From Isoetes taiwanensis (lineage: Eukaryota; Streptophyta; Lycopodiopsida; Isoetales; Isoetaceae): a stretch of 64,000 nucleotides of DNA. A model generated the notes under the pieces. It worked only from the letters and a program-made list of their open reading frames with translations. It made no database searches and was not told the origin of the DNA. Location of the stretch: NCBI GenBank assembly GCA_021234155.1, contig JAJEKV010000017.1:19168372-19232371 (forward strand). The letters run 5' to 3'. A program made the position numbers and the translations under genes. Position 1 is the stretch's first letter, and the number at the start of each line of letters is the position of its first letter. Shown here in pieces: positions 1 to 9,858 of the stretch.

Positions 1-1640
1 TTTCCATCTAGAACAAAGATATGGAAATGCTTCAAGTCGAATCGGGCGACCATGACCTCACGGATACCAAAGCGTAATTGTGGGCTCTAGCGATCCATGA
101 ACACATGAACTTTTCAACCTCTCCAATTGCTTTTGTAAGTTGACAAAATGGAGGTCACATTCATATTTCAACTCATATTTCTTTGTGGAGCAAATTGAGC
201 ATGCATCAGCTTGACATATTTATTCAACAACTACATCTCAATGGCCTGTCCATTCCTACAAGCATCAAGGTGCTGGCGCCACACACAACTAGGATTCTCT
301 GGCAGCAGAGACACTACATGCTGCTCTACGGTTTTATCCATGGCCGTGTTACCTACGTTTTCTAGCATATGATAGAGATGGCCATCTCCATATATTAGAG
401 ATGTTTCTATATTAGAGATGTTTCTGTCCACTATAATTAACATGAGGAATGTGCTAACCTGATATTGAATCCACGTCCTAGACTATTCTTCCATCTAATC
501 AAGCTAAGCCCATGTTCCAATTACTGCAAAAAGCATCAACCAAAATCTCTTTAGATTATTAGCCATCTCTATGTTATGTTTCAGCTACGTTAACAGAAAT
601 ATGGTTGTTTAAGAATGAAGGAACAACCAAATGCGGTTTTATAATAATGACTATTCTATTTATTAGACATACTTTTATCCTACAGAAGTTACATTTAACC
701 TTTATCCTGCAAGGGCTGCATTTAACTCTAAACTGTGATATAAACTGTGATAATGGCCTTGCAGCGCTTGGTGAGCCTGACATCATAGCATCCTCCTTTG
801 GAAGTGCATATAACTTTCCTTCATATGGCAAGGTTAGTGCTAATACATGTTCTCTAATGCTCTTCTATCTGGTGGAAACTGAAAGACAATCTTCAACAAT
901 GCATTTAAGGTAGACATCTTAATCTAAAAACAATAAGTACGATACTTGTCATTAGAAAAGTTCCCTTGGTCTTCTGCCTGCAGTTATGAAACAATTTCCA
1001 AATTGGATGACGGAAAGCCAGCCTATTTCAGTTCTTTGAATGCTTTTTAAATGTCATTCCCCAATGGTGCAGCATCCATGATTAAAGAAATGGGTTTGTC
1101 CAGGGCATTTCTGATCGCCCAAAAGGGGATTCTTCCAGCACAATTTTCCATCCGGATTATCCTCTGCAGATTTATGTATGGCCTGCTATTGCATGAGGCC
1201 GGATTTTGCAGCCCAAATGGGAAGAAGAACGGCATTGCGGAAAGGAGGAGCAGATTCGGGAGTTGAAAAGTTGTGGGTTGTGTGCATGTTTACCTTTTTT
1301 TGCTCTGGGTTTCTTCTGCAGAGGGCCGGATTCTGAGAGGCCCATAGCCAAGGCAAACAGAGCTTGTATACACACCGCAATGGATCATCCCCACCTCCCG
1401 CACAGCCTGCTGCTTCCAATCCCTCCATAGTTCTCCTGTAGAGAGCATGCCAGAGGACCCTGCCATTGCGAAACTACCATAGAGCTCCTGCAAGCCATCG
1501 CTAAGCAAAAGGGCTACAATCCCTAAAACCCTAGAGCTCCGAAATCCAACCCTAAAGTAGAACTCTCGAGGTCTTGCATGCCATGATTTGAAGCTTAAAA
1601 ATAAAAAGGGTCTTAAACCATTGGAAAAGATCAATAAAAC
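1..1640. other. No gene firmly supported; unidentified short open frames
   Basis: I recognise no protein family here. A minus-strand frame of 114 codons (1634 to 1290) contains a methionine-led stretch starting MAGSSGMLSTGELWRDWK. It runs into AAAAAAAG followed by GTAAAC, which could be a splice donor. A further 62-codon minus frame lies at 1235-1047. On the plus strand, 750-830 reads as a coding-like stretch (GLAALGEPDIIASSFGSAYN) ending at a possible donor near 831. None matches a family I can name, and no consistent gene model joins them. These could be exons of an unknown gene or chance frames. Confidence 0.3.
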
Positions 1641-1665
1641 TAGTCCAAAATTAATGCACTCGTAT

Positions 1666-1784
1666 GCGCACTCTAGATGTACGCATTAGTACATTCAATT
1701 GCATACGCGATGAAATCATAGCAAAACCATATGCAAAAGCGTACAAAAATACAAAAGGAACCCCCTGTTATAATGCTACATATT
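1666..1784 (+). repeat. Dispersed repeat, copy 1 (partner at 29867-29983)
   Basis: This ~119-bp stretch aligns over its length with 29867-29983 in the same orientation. Shared blocks include CTCTAGATGTA near the start and a CCCCCTGTTA(T/A)TATGCTACATATT-like end. The two copies differ by scattered substitutions and small indels, so this is an old dispersed repeat. I cannot assign a family. Confidence 0.6.
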
Positions 1785-2149
1785 GGAGGTTGAGTGATTA
1801 TTTACATGGTAGTCATATGTACCATGCAAGAAGCCTTCATCTCTTATGTCCTCAAAGTAAACGAACCAACGGTTTGGATCATGATTAAAGAAATTGATAC
1901 CATTGTGCGAATTGAAGCAAAAATTACAAGTAGAGACAAGAAGGTTCAATAGTTGTTGAAATGCTCTGTATTCATAATTTCACCAACGCCATCTGTCCAA
2001 AATATATAGTACAAGAACTTCAATAGTTGCTGTTAGTGCTGCCAAATATTCTTTACAAGACGTTTTCTTGTCAAATTAAGTAAGCTATCAGGTTACGCCA
2101 TGGTTTTGCAAGGATATAATAGGTTCAAGTCTTATATCGTTTCTTTTGG

Positions 2150-2345
2150 AAGTTAACATAAACCATTACATCCAACACTTTTAAATTAAATCCCCCCTGA
2201 AACTCCTTTTGGTTTGGGTGCATATTCACATGGGGGATGATGTATGATGTAGGGCAAGGAGAGCCCCTTTTGTACTCTCTAAACTCCTTTTGGTTTGGGT
2301 GCATATTCACATGGGGGGTGATGTAGGGCAGGAGAGCCTTTTTCG
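2150..2345 (+). repeat. Degenerate relic of the foldback-element arm, partly duplicated
   Basis: The motif CTTTTGGTTTGGGTGCATAT followed by TCACATGGGGG occurs twice here, about 77 bp apart. It also occurs in both arms of the foldback element at 27633-28284. The preceding CATCCAACAC and AAATTAAA are shared with the left arm at about 27780-27800. This is therefore a fragment of the same repeat family with an internal duplication. Confidence 0.6.
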
Positions 2346-3020
2346 TACTCCCATTTTATACATTGTCTCAAACCTTATAGTATTTTGCAAGCTTGGCTAT
2401 AACTCAAATGGATAATTCACGTGCAATTTCTGTTACCATAAATAAACTTACATTTTTAATACATAACTCTCGGTCTACAGCTCATTTAGTCCACACACTC
2501 GCCATGTATATCACATACTTAATATCCAATAGCAATCACGTTCTACTCCTGCTAAGAAGTTCTTCTACGATGCACATTATCACCATATCATATATACTAT
2601 CAACTATATTATTCAGCTCTTGTTCACTATTCTTTTACCATGCTTTTATAATTTCTACATCTAGATATTTATACAATACTTCCAGGCTCCTTGACATGGA
2701 AATTTCTCTTTATACTCAACCCTTTATATTCTCCATTTTAAAAGCAAGATTTATAGAAAATCAAGATTTATAAAACTCCCAGTTTATTCTCATCGAAAGC
2801 AAAAAATTCTCTTCTCAAACTTTATCACGTCTGCGTGGATGTCTCTGCCTTTACGACTGTGCTATCCTCTCCCAAAAATATGAATCTCACAAAGACAAGC
2901 CTATCCATCAGCAGAAAGTTTAACCCCCCTGAAAGAAATTATTCCGCCACGAAGCGTGAAGCTCTGCATCTTATTTTTTGACGCTTCTGCCACTATCTCC
3001 TAGGTAGCCAAATCAAGTTT
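2346..3020. other. AT-rich stretch, no gene seen
   Basis: A 126-codon plus-strand frame (2393-2773) has hydrophobic, low-information composition, no recognisable domain and no splice context. I treat it as chance. The rest shows no repeats or RNA genes that I can support. Confidence 0.4.
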
Positions 3021-3179
3021 TTGTCGACCATCAGGCTCTTTTTATACTTGATCAACAAAACCACACCCACAGGAGTATTGCACGCTGGGTTCTCATTCTT
3101 AAGCAGTTTGCCCCTTTTAAAATTGTCCACAAACCTGAGAAGTCTCATACGGTTCCAGATGATCTCTCACGCATTCACA

Positions 3180-4450
3180 CAGATGATCCATCCTCAGGTG
3201 TTTCTGATACCTTTCTAGATGCTCAACTTTTTCTAGTCACTACCATGCCTAATGAGTTCTATGATTCCTAGCAATACTTATTGACAGGAACGCTCCCCCC
3301 AACAGACCCCACGCTCTCTCCTGAGCACCAACATCTGCAGCAACAACAATTCCTTCGTGAAGCTCGTGACTGTACCATGGTTACTGGCCATCTATACAAA
3401 TGAGACAAAGATATGATTTTGAGACAGAAAATTCCACGCATTATTCAGCAAGCACATGAAGGCTTGAAGAGTGTCCATTTTGGTGGTGGTAATATGACGT
3501 GAAAAATGCTTTTGGCTGGCTATTATTGGCCCATGTTCTTCAAAGATGCTGATGCTCATGCCCCCACTTGTGATGTTTGTCAACGTGTGGGTCGACCAAC
3601 TGCCCATGATGCCTTATCGTTAACCCCGGTTGCCACGCCACTTTCCTTTAGTAAGTGGGGTATGGATTGTATAGGTCCTCTGGATCCACCCGCTAGCCAT
3701 AGTCGGGCACGCTATGTCCTCGTCCTCACAGATTATACCACTAAGTGGGCAGAAGCTTGCTCCCTGCCTGACAACACTGCAGCCAGCTTCGGATGTCCTG
3801 TGGAACTTCTTCATGATCGTGGTGTTCATTTTGTGAATTACACTATCAAGGAGCTCACCAATTATCTTCGCAAAAGCACGTCCTACTATCCTCAAGGCAA
3901 TGGTTTCGCAGAAAGCACCAACAAAATACTGATATCTATTCTCAAGAAAATTTTTATGATGCTTCTAGAAAAGATTGGCATGAAAAACTGCCGACTGTTT
4001 TATGGGCCTATAACACTACCTACAAAATTGCTACGGGCCAAACACCCTTCAAACTTGTTTTTGATCAAGAAGCTTTGATGCCTTTTGAGTATGTTCTACC
4101 AACACTCAGATTTCAGTTGGCCACTATGCCTAATCCTCCTGCTACTCTCCAAGACCGTGTTTACCAACTCCAACAACTTGATGAAATTTGCAGAGATGCT
4201 TATCTTTGTGTCCTTGTTGGACACCAGTTACGAAAATCATGCACGACCAAAAAATTAAAATGAAAAAGTTCAAGGAAGGCAATTTAGCTCTACTTTATGA
4301 TTCCAGATAAAAGCACCATCCTGGCAAACTCAAATTTTAATATTTAGGACCTTATGAAGTTATAAAGGCAGTCCATCCTAGTGTTTAACTTGCCAAGTTG
4401 GATGGCACTCCACTTTTGTCCTTAGTTAATGGGTTTCTTGCATTCGTCGT
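3180..4450 (+). pseudogene. Ty3/gypsy integrase remnant, multiply disrupted
   Basis: The plus strand encodes pieces of a Ty3/gypsy integrase. In order they are a region typical of the RNase H to integrase linker, the H-H-C-C zinc-binding domain ending CDVCQR (about 3560-3590), and the catalytic core. The first Asp sits in KWGMDCIGPL (about 3650-3680), the second in HDRGVHF (about 3815-3835) and the Glu in YYPQGNGFAES (about 3885-3915). The C-terminal part follows in a shifted frame (GQTPF-like, then LPTLRFQLATMP). In-frame stops near 3400 and 3500 and a frameshift near 3950 make it non-functional. The lineage looks like chromodomain-less plant gypsy, but no tree was made. Confidence 0.85.
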
Positions 4451-4663
4451 GGGTTGCTTCGAGATGACAGAGTCTCTTCAGAATGCAGCAGCGTGGGGCA
4501 TGCCACCATAATTGCAGCACATATTCTCAGCACAAAAATAATTACAAATAGATGTTAAAGGCCAAGAATACATTGTGGACATTAGTCCGGCAACGTCGGG
4601 CACACGTTTACTAGTATATTTTGGTTTCTTTCATTGAGAGACCAACGTTGCAGGGGAGGTTGG

Positions 4664-4704
4664 TGTTGGTTGGAGATGCCATGTTGGCTCCCAACATGTG
4701 TCAT
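4664..4704 (+). repeat. Probable left piece of the older gypsy LTR, split by the nested element
   Basis: Just after a purine-rich GCAGGGGAGGT (4650-4660) a TGTTGG start is seen, as expected at a 3' LTR. The sequence is cut at 4704 by the nested element and would resume at 8858, ending near 9137 at CGACAACA. TGTTG and CAACA would be the terminal inverted dinucleotide context. The upstream LTR is absent from the window, so the limits are inferred. Confidence 0.4.
4700..4704 (+). repeat. Target-site duplication GTCAT, left copy
   Basis: GTCAT immediately precedes the TGTTAG end of the nested LTR element. It is repeated at 8853-8857 directly after the other LTR. A perfect 5-bp duplication is the hallmark of LTR-element integration and fixes both ends of the element. 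Confidence 0.95.
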
Positions 4705-4859
4705 TGTTAGAGCCTGAACTCTAACCTTGCAAGAAGGATGAAAAACCCAACAATCCAAGCTCAATCTATCATATCAAGGCAATGCACAACACAAAGAATC
4801 ATCATCTCCATAGCTAGATCAAGCAAAATCCTCTCTCTCAATACACCGTCTCTCTCTGT

Positions 4860-4895
<36 letters not shown>

Positions 4896-5080
4896 TCAGA
4901 TAATACAGTAATGATCATCCCACAATGTATACGTACAAATATCCTGCATGCGTGCATGTGCGTATCTCCCTCCATATACGGTATACTATCTCCTATACCA
5001 CCTCAATAGTGGTGAGTGTGGTGAATGGTGACAAGTGTGGTGCGTGGTGATGAGTGTGGTGAGTGGTGACCACCCCAACA
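4705..5080 (-). repeat. 3' LTR of the TR-GAG-like element
   Basis: It is bounded by TGTTAG at 4705 and CCAACA at 5080 (plus-strand reading) and aligns end to end with 8491-8852. The length difference lies mainly in the (CT)n tract. Read on the coding strand it starts TGTTGGGG. The sequence just outside (5081-5110) is not clearly purine-rich, so no good polypurine tract is visible. Confidence 0.93.
4852..4894 (+). repeat. (CT)n microsatellite inside the LTR
   Basis: A CT-dinucleotide run with short interruptions. The matching run in the other LTR (about 8636-8668) is shorter. The difference explains most of the LTR length gap and is expected replication slippage. Confidence 0.9.
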
Positions 5081-5559
5081 GTGGCGATCACAGTGGGAAA
5101 ATGTGCCACTCCGTGGCGGAGAACCCACAACAAAACATACTAATATGGTCCTTTGGACATGTCCCCAAATGACACAATTACATGTGTGTTTACATGTGTG
5201 TTTACTGGTCCAAAATGACAGTGACGAAACAGAGCCCGTGTAACTGTGGCAAACTTTGAAAGCTGATATCTTGAGTTCCAGACCTCCGTTTGACCTGCAC
5301 CACAGCTCGTTGGATTCGTATCGCCGAAACACATCTTTTGATGTAGGATACATGAAGTATTATGGAACTGTCACCATCTGTTTTTACAGAAAAACGACCT
5401 GCTGTAACCCAAAATTTGCTACCGATTTTCTGTAATTGAAGCTTTGCTATCTATCTATCTATCTTAGTTGAATTCCTTAGAATAGCACTTTTCTTTCAAA
5501 ATAAGGCCTGAAATCCTTTCCATGCCTGGATTTAGAGAACAATTCTCCTTCTAGAGTCA

Positions 5560-7020
5560 TCAACCCACTCCAACCCTATGAAGCAAACATCTTCCAAATA
5601 GGAGAATGCTGACATGATGTAATAACAGCAAAAAGTGTGGCCAAAGAACAAGCCACAGTCCAACAACCTGCTCAAATATTACTGCACTAGCATACCAATG
5701 TGGCAAATCTGATGTAATATAATAGAACTTGCTAAAACAACATATTCCAGGTAGCTTATTAGTCTCAAATGGTGCAAACAGACTATTAGGAGCCTCTTTG
5801 GCTACTGCACATTGAGATAAAGTGCTGTTCATGTCCAATTTCCCTTCTTTTATCACATAGTCATGCTCAAATTTACTCACCTCTTCCACACTTTCATGCT
5901 CAAACATAAAAGGAACTAGTTTTCCTTGATTCTCAGACTTCTTCAGACTGCTACAATGCTGAAACACAGGGCTGAACCATTCTAGGTACACTTTATTCAT
6001 CAAAGCATCAAAAATTTGCAATTCTAGCTCACGGTTTAGTGCCAAATCATCAAAGCAAGTAAATTTCTCCATTTGAGGCATGTAAAGTTCTTGCTCAGCT
6101 GGTATACATGTCTCAAATCTGAAAGTCTCATAAAGAGGACTATTGTCATGACTGTTACTAAATTCAAGAGCATGTAACATATTTCCAAAGTGGTCAAATG
6201 CTAAAATATCAATGCTTTCCACTTCTAGCTCACATAATAATGGTTCATCATCATCCAAAAATGTTTCATATGTATGAAAAGTCTCAAACTCAGGGCTGCT
6301 CAAGCATCTATCACTTTCTTTCTCATGACAATGCTCAAACTTATAATTTTCACATAAAAGAACATGCTCATACTCTTCAACCATGTGAGATGTGATTAGA
6401 TTTACCTGATTTCTGTTTGTCCCATCCATGCTTGATTTCAGAGGATGATCTATATTCACTCCGCTGCCCATATCTATGTTTGCTCCTTTGACTAAATACC
6501 CATTGATACTCACATCGCAAAGAAATAGCCCTGGATCCTTGGACTGCCGGGCTGGTGGCTCTATTATAATCTTATTTGTATCATTTGATAGAATTTGTTG
6601 GACTGAAATTTCTGATTTTCTTCTTCCTCCTAACTCTTGCAACAAATTAGGATAATAATGCATCAATCGCTCAAGAGGAAGTGTGACTTTAGTGGCCAAA
6701 ACTTGGCTGATCACATCATCTTCATTTTGAATTTCCTCATCCACCATAGACTGAAACTGTTCTGTGGGCAGCACATTAAATTGCACCTTCTTAGGTGCTG
6801 ATACCTTCAAAGCTTGTCCCTTCAAAGCCTTTGGAAAAGAGGTCTTAGTCTTCTCCGCAATTGGCAGTACTCTTGGTTCTTGAACCACCTTTTGTGATCT
6901 TGTAACCGCATTTACTTCTCCAATCTCTTCTTCTTGCTGAAATGGGTCACTGTCTACCTCAACAAATCCACAATTTACTATACGAACATCATTATTAGGC
7001 AGAGGTACTGATTCAAACAC
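5560..7020 (-). CDS. Long ORF downstream of gag: protease-like start plus unknown acidic region (486 codons from the first Met)
   Basis: The first ~190 residues resemble the segment before and at the start of the retropepsin in plant gypsy polyproteins. There is a basic/proline linker, then IIIEPPARQSKDPG and LCDVSINGYLVKG. This leads into NIDMGSG, where the catalytic Asp is present but the usual D-T/S-G reads D-M-G. The remaining ~290 residues are rich in Glu, Phe, Leu and Tyr and match nothing I recognise; they do not look like RT. The C-terminal ~50 residues are hydrophobic. The frame is continuous with gag upstream and separated from it only by one TAG codon at 7077-7075. Protease activity is doubtful. 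This may be a remodelled non-autonomous element product. Confidence 0.7.
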   Translation of the reverse strand: MFESVPLPNNDVRIVNCGFVEVDSDPFQQEEEIGEVNAVTRSQKVVQEPRVLPIAEKTKTSFPKALKGQALKVSAPKKVQFNVLPTEQFQSMVDEEIQNEDDVISQVLATKVTLPLERLMHYYPNLLQELGGRRKSEISVQQILSNDTNKIIIEPPARQSKDPGLFLCDVSINGYLVKGANIDMGSGVNIDHPLKSSMDGTNRNQVNLITSHMVEEYEHVLLCENYKFEHCHEKESDRCLSSPEFETFHTYETFLDDDEPLLCELEVESIDILAFDHFGNMLHALEFSNSHDNSPLYETFRFETCIPAEQELYMPQMEKFTCFDDLALNRELELQIFDALMNKVYLEWFSPVFQHCSSLKKSENQGKLVPFMFEHESVEEVSKFEHDYVIKEGKLDMNSTLSQCAVAKEAPNSLFAPFETNKLPGICCFSKFYYITSDLPHWYASAVIFEQVVGLWLVLWPHFLLLLHHVSILLFGRCLLHRVGVG

Positions 7021-7074
7021 TTGCTGCCTTGGTGGATACTTGTTGGTTGCCCATTCCGGTTTCCCATGAATTTT

Positions 7075-8300
7075 CTAACAAATACTCTCATCATGCTTGA
7101 ATTTATCACATAACTTGCAATACAAATGAGTCTTACTTTGATACCATCCCTGTTTTGGCTGCACCATTTGTGTGGAACCGATTGGAGCTTGTTGAGCAAT
7201 TGGAGCTTGTGGCATCATTGGCACTTGTGGCATGATAGGTGCTGTTTGCATTGGTTGAATAGGGATAGGTGGTGCTTGTTGCATAACAACAAATACCGGA
7301 TTGGCCCTTTCAAAGAATCTCTTCTCCCTACATTCTTGATCATTATGGCCCTTGATTTGGCATCTTGAGCAGAATTTCAGCAATCTACATGTAGTATCAG
7401 AATGTCCAATAGACCCACAATACTCACAAGTAATAAACTGAACCTCCCTTGGCTTCTCACCAATTGTAAGCTTAGAAATCTTGGCTGCAATATCCTCTGT
7501 TTTATGCTCTGGAGCAGCAACTTCATGAATGTATCTCAGCTTATCTTCAGCCTTGAGAGCATACTTTTGTGCCTCTAACAATGTTGTAGGTTGTTTAGCC
7601 TTCACCTTATGAGCAATAGCTCGTTTCAGCCCCTTCACATACCATTGGATATCCAATTCATCACTCCTTGCAATCTTCCAATGCACCACGGCTTTGAGAA
7701 CTGCACTGTACCTCTGATTATACTCTCTAATTAATTCATCTTCCTTTTGTGTGAAATTGGTCCACCTTCTTTACCATGAACTTCTTGATAATTAGCAATG
7801 AAAGCTTCCTTTAATTCCTGATATGTCATGGTATCTGACTGAGTTTGTGCCCATTCCTCCACTGAATCTTGCAAAGAACTATGAAACCAAAGCAAATAAT
7901 CACCAGCCGGTAACTTACATTGCTGGCAATACCTCTCAAACTTCACAATATGCTTCAAAGGATCCCGATCCACCAGATCATCAAACTTTGGAATCCCCAT
8001 TGTCTGAAAACCCCATACTTTAGGTGGTAATACAACCATCTCTGCCTCTTCTTGGGTTTCTTGAAATTGGAAAAACGAAATTGAATCTCCCTTCAATTTG
8101 AAAAATGAAATTGGATTACCTTCTAGATCGGTAAATGGAATCAAAACCTCCTGGATCTGAGAATTAGGCCCCAGATCTGCTCCCAAATCTGAAAACAAAA
8201 TTGAATCTTGATGCAATTTTGAGCCCAAAGATTGACTCACCGGTCCCCTTCTTGTTACGATGGAGCTTGGTGGGATATCCTTCTTACTTCTCTTGGGCAT
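7075..8300 (-). pseudogene. Gag with three CCHC zinc knuckles, one frameshift
   Basis: The N-terminal frame starts at 8300 (MPKRSKKDIPPS) and runs through a retrotransposon Gag capsid region (FDDLVDRDPLKHIVKFERYC, then VEEWAQTQSDTMTYQELKEA). It stops at 7731. The same protein continues in another frame from about 7745 to 7075, so a single indel near 7745 breaks it. Three CX2CX4HX4C knuckles follow: CEYCGSIGHSDTTC, CSRCQIKGHNDQEC and CKLCDKFKHDESIC. Three knuckles is more than the one or two usual for gypsy Gag. Gag would form virus-like particles and package element RNA. It ends at a TAG after which the frame stays open. Confidence 0.85.
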
Positions 8301-8470
8301 AAAACTATGCTCCCCTTGTCAAATTTTGCACCGCAAATCACTTACGGCAAAATCCCCTTCATACAAGAAATTGCTTCTTTCTCAATGGTGTCGTTCTTTA
8401 CCGACGACCACCAATACCATCGGTAACAACTCCTCTTTCAATGGAAATTCTTGCCGATCAATGGTCTGTC

Positions 8471-8490
8471 GAGCACCGTGGTCGCCAAAT
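8471..8490 (-). other. Candidate primer-binding site
   Basis: Immediately inside the 5' LTR, the coding strand reads ATTTGGCGACCACGGTGCTC. A TGGCGACC-type start two to three bases after the LTR is the normal position and form of a plant retrotransposon primer site. I cannot name the tRNA from memory with confidence. Confidence 0.6.
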
Positions 8491-8852
8491 TGTTAGAGCC
8501 TGAACTCTAACCTTGCAAGAAGGATGAAAAACCCAACAATCCAAGCTCAATCTATCAGATCAAGGCAATGCACAACACAAAGAATCATCATCTCCATAGC
8601 TAGATCAAGCAAAATCCTCTCTCTCAATACACCGTCTCTCTCTGTTCTTCTCTCTCTCTCTCTCTGCTCAGATAATACAGTAATGATCATCCCACAATGC
8701 ATACGTGCAAATATCCTGCACGCGTGCATGTGCGTATCTCCCTCCATATATGGTATACTATCTCCTATACCACCTCAATAGTGGTGAGTGTGGTGAATGG
8801 TGACAAGTGTGGTGCGTGGTGATGAGTGTGGTGAGTGGTGACCACCCCAACA
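8491..8852 (-). repeat. 5' LTR of the TR-GAG-like element
   Basis: It matches 4705-5080 throughout, begins TGTTAG and ends CCAACA in plus-strand reading, and is followed directly by the GTCAT target duplication. On the coding strand this LTR lies upstream of gag, so it should carry the promoter. No clear TATA box was identified. Confidence 0.93.
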
Positions 8853-8857
8853 GTCAT
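8853..8857 (+). repeat. Target-site duplication GTCAT, right copy
   Basis: Identical to 4700-4704 and directly adjacent to the LTR end at 8852. Confidence 0.95.
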
Positions 8858-9137
8858 GCAATGCAAGTGTGTCGTGCATGAGCATCATGCATGCAACCTA
8901 TATATGTTTCAATACAATCATTACAATGTGTTGTTCTGAGATTATCCCGTGTCTTTATCTCTTCCTTTGTATGGTTTGTCTAGATCTTGATCAAAGAGCT
9001 TGCAGATCTTTATTCTGGACTCACCAAAAGCTTTCGATGAACCTTCTATCTACCATCAAAAGCTTCTGTCAGGTAGAATCTAAACTTTTATTGGGAAAAA
9101 ACTCCTTGCAAAGCGAAGGAAGAAAACTTCGACAACA
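8858..9137 (+). repeat. Probable right piece of the older gypsy LTR
   Basis: This is what remains of the sequence interrupted by the nested element. If the older LTR starts with TGTTG at 4664, it would end with CAACA at 9137, giving an LTR of about 321 bp. It holds no coding frame of note. The end point is inferred from terminal symmetry only. Confidence 0.35.
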
Positions 9138-9265
9138 TTTGAGGCTCAAAAAGCACACACATTGTAGAGTACTACGCATCGAGACCGAGCCGTGATTCAA
9201 AGAGGCGACCGAGAGCGGAATGCAGGGGCAACAAGAGGAAACTCAAGCAATAGACGCCATCGCTA

Positions 9266-9524
9266 CAACGTAAATGCAACTTAGGTTGCATTCTGCCATA
9301 TCCGCCAATGGCATTTCGCCATCTGGCTAAGTTTCTTTTCCGGAACTCCTACTAATCTAAGAGCTGCAGCTGTTCTTGAAGTTACTCAACATTCTTGAAG
9401 ATTTACCTTCGATTCTGACCATCTACCTCCCATTCCGGGGTTTCTACCCCTGATTCTGGAGATTTTACCTCTGATTCCGGAGCTCCAAGGTGCAGAATGC
9501 AACCCAAGTTGCATCCACGTTATA
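9266..9524 (+). mobile_element. MITE-like element with ~30-bp inverted ends
   Basis: 9274-9296 (ATGCAACTTAGGTTGCATTC then TGC) is matched by its reverse complement at 9492-9514 with one mismatch. Weaker pairing (ACAACGT with ACGTTAT) extends outward. The ends are themselves palindromic (ATGCAAC-TTAG-GTTGCAT). The interior has a degenerate repeat of ATTCTGGAGATTTTACCT-type units and no frame. Small size, inverted ends and no coding capacity fit a miniature DNA element. Target duplications were not resolved. It lies about 330 bp upstream of the PheRS start. Confidence 0.6.
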
Positions 9525-9600
9525 AGAATGGCAGTTTACTGCCCATTCTTATATACAAAATAGGCAAAAAAATTTGCTTCCCAGTACTATATTATGGTCT

Positions 9601-9655
9601 GGCATTCTGGCGTGGCTGGCGACCCCTCCCCCGTGGGGGTCCACGCGGGAATGCC
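9601..9655 (+). other. Imperfect hairpin upstream of the PheRS gene
   Basis: GGCATTC, GCGTGG and GACCCC in the left half pair with GGGGTC, CCACGC and GAATGCC in the right half, around a short C-rich loop. The hairpin spans 55 nt about 145 bp before the putative TATA box. It could be a small foldback repeat, a microRNA-like stem or a chromatin feature; nothing in the sequence decides. Confidence 0.5.
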
Positions 9656-9798
9656 ATTTCAAGTGCCTTTGAAGCCATACATAAAATGGATTATTGGCCT
9701 TCACGAAAGCCTAAAACTCCATGTAGGCGATGTAGGGAAGGCTGAGGACATCCATGTTAACCCCCAAACAACCTTAAATACATGGAGACACTCCCCTA

Positions 9799-9806
9799 CT
9801 ATATAA
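9799..9806 (+). promoter_or_regulatory. Putative TATA box of the PheRS gene
   Basis: CTATATAA lies about 55 nt before the chosen ATG (9859). A start of transcription ~30 nt downstream would leave a leader of about 25-30 nt, which is short but acceptable. Confidence 0.5.
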
Positions 9807-9858
9807 GTTGAATACTTTGCTTTTCCGGCAGAAACATCCGGCACATTTTATCCTGGGA

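Larger units (their letters stand above)
4705..8852 (-). mobile_element. Non-autonomous LTR retrotransposon (TR-GAG-like), 4148 bp, full length
   Basis: Two near-identical LTRs (4705-5080 and 8491-8852) flank a 3.4-kb interior, and a perfect 5-bp target duplication (GTCAT) brackets the whole. The coding strand is minus. The interior encodes a gypsy-type Gag with three CCHC knuckles, then a long ORF that begins with a protease-like segment and continues as unfamiliar acidic sequence. I see no reverse transcriptase, RNase H or integrase motif, and 3.4 kb leaves no room for them. The LTRs differ by only about five substitutions plus CT-repeat length, so insertion was recent. It must have been mobilised by enzymes supplied by another element. 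It sits inside an older gypsy element. Confidence 0.92.

Noticed and set aside
2393-2773. 126-codon plus-strand ORF
   Set aside because: Hydrophobic low-information composition in AT-rich DNA, no domain, no splice or promoter context.
4852-4894. CT-rich run as a polypurine tract or promoter
   Set aside because: It lies in the middle of the LTR and varies in length between LTRs; a simple microsatellite.
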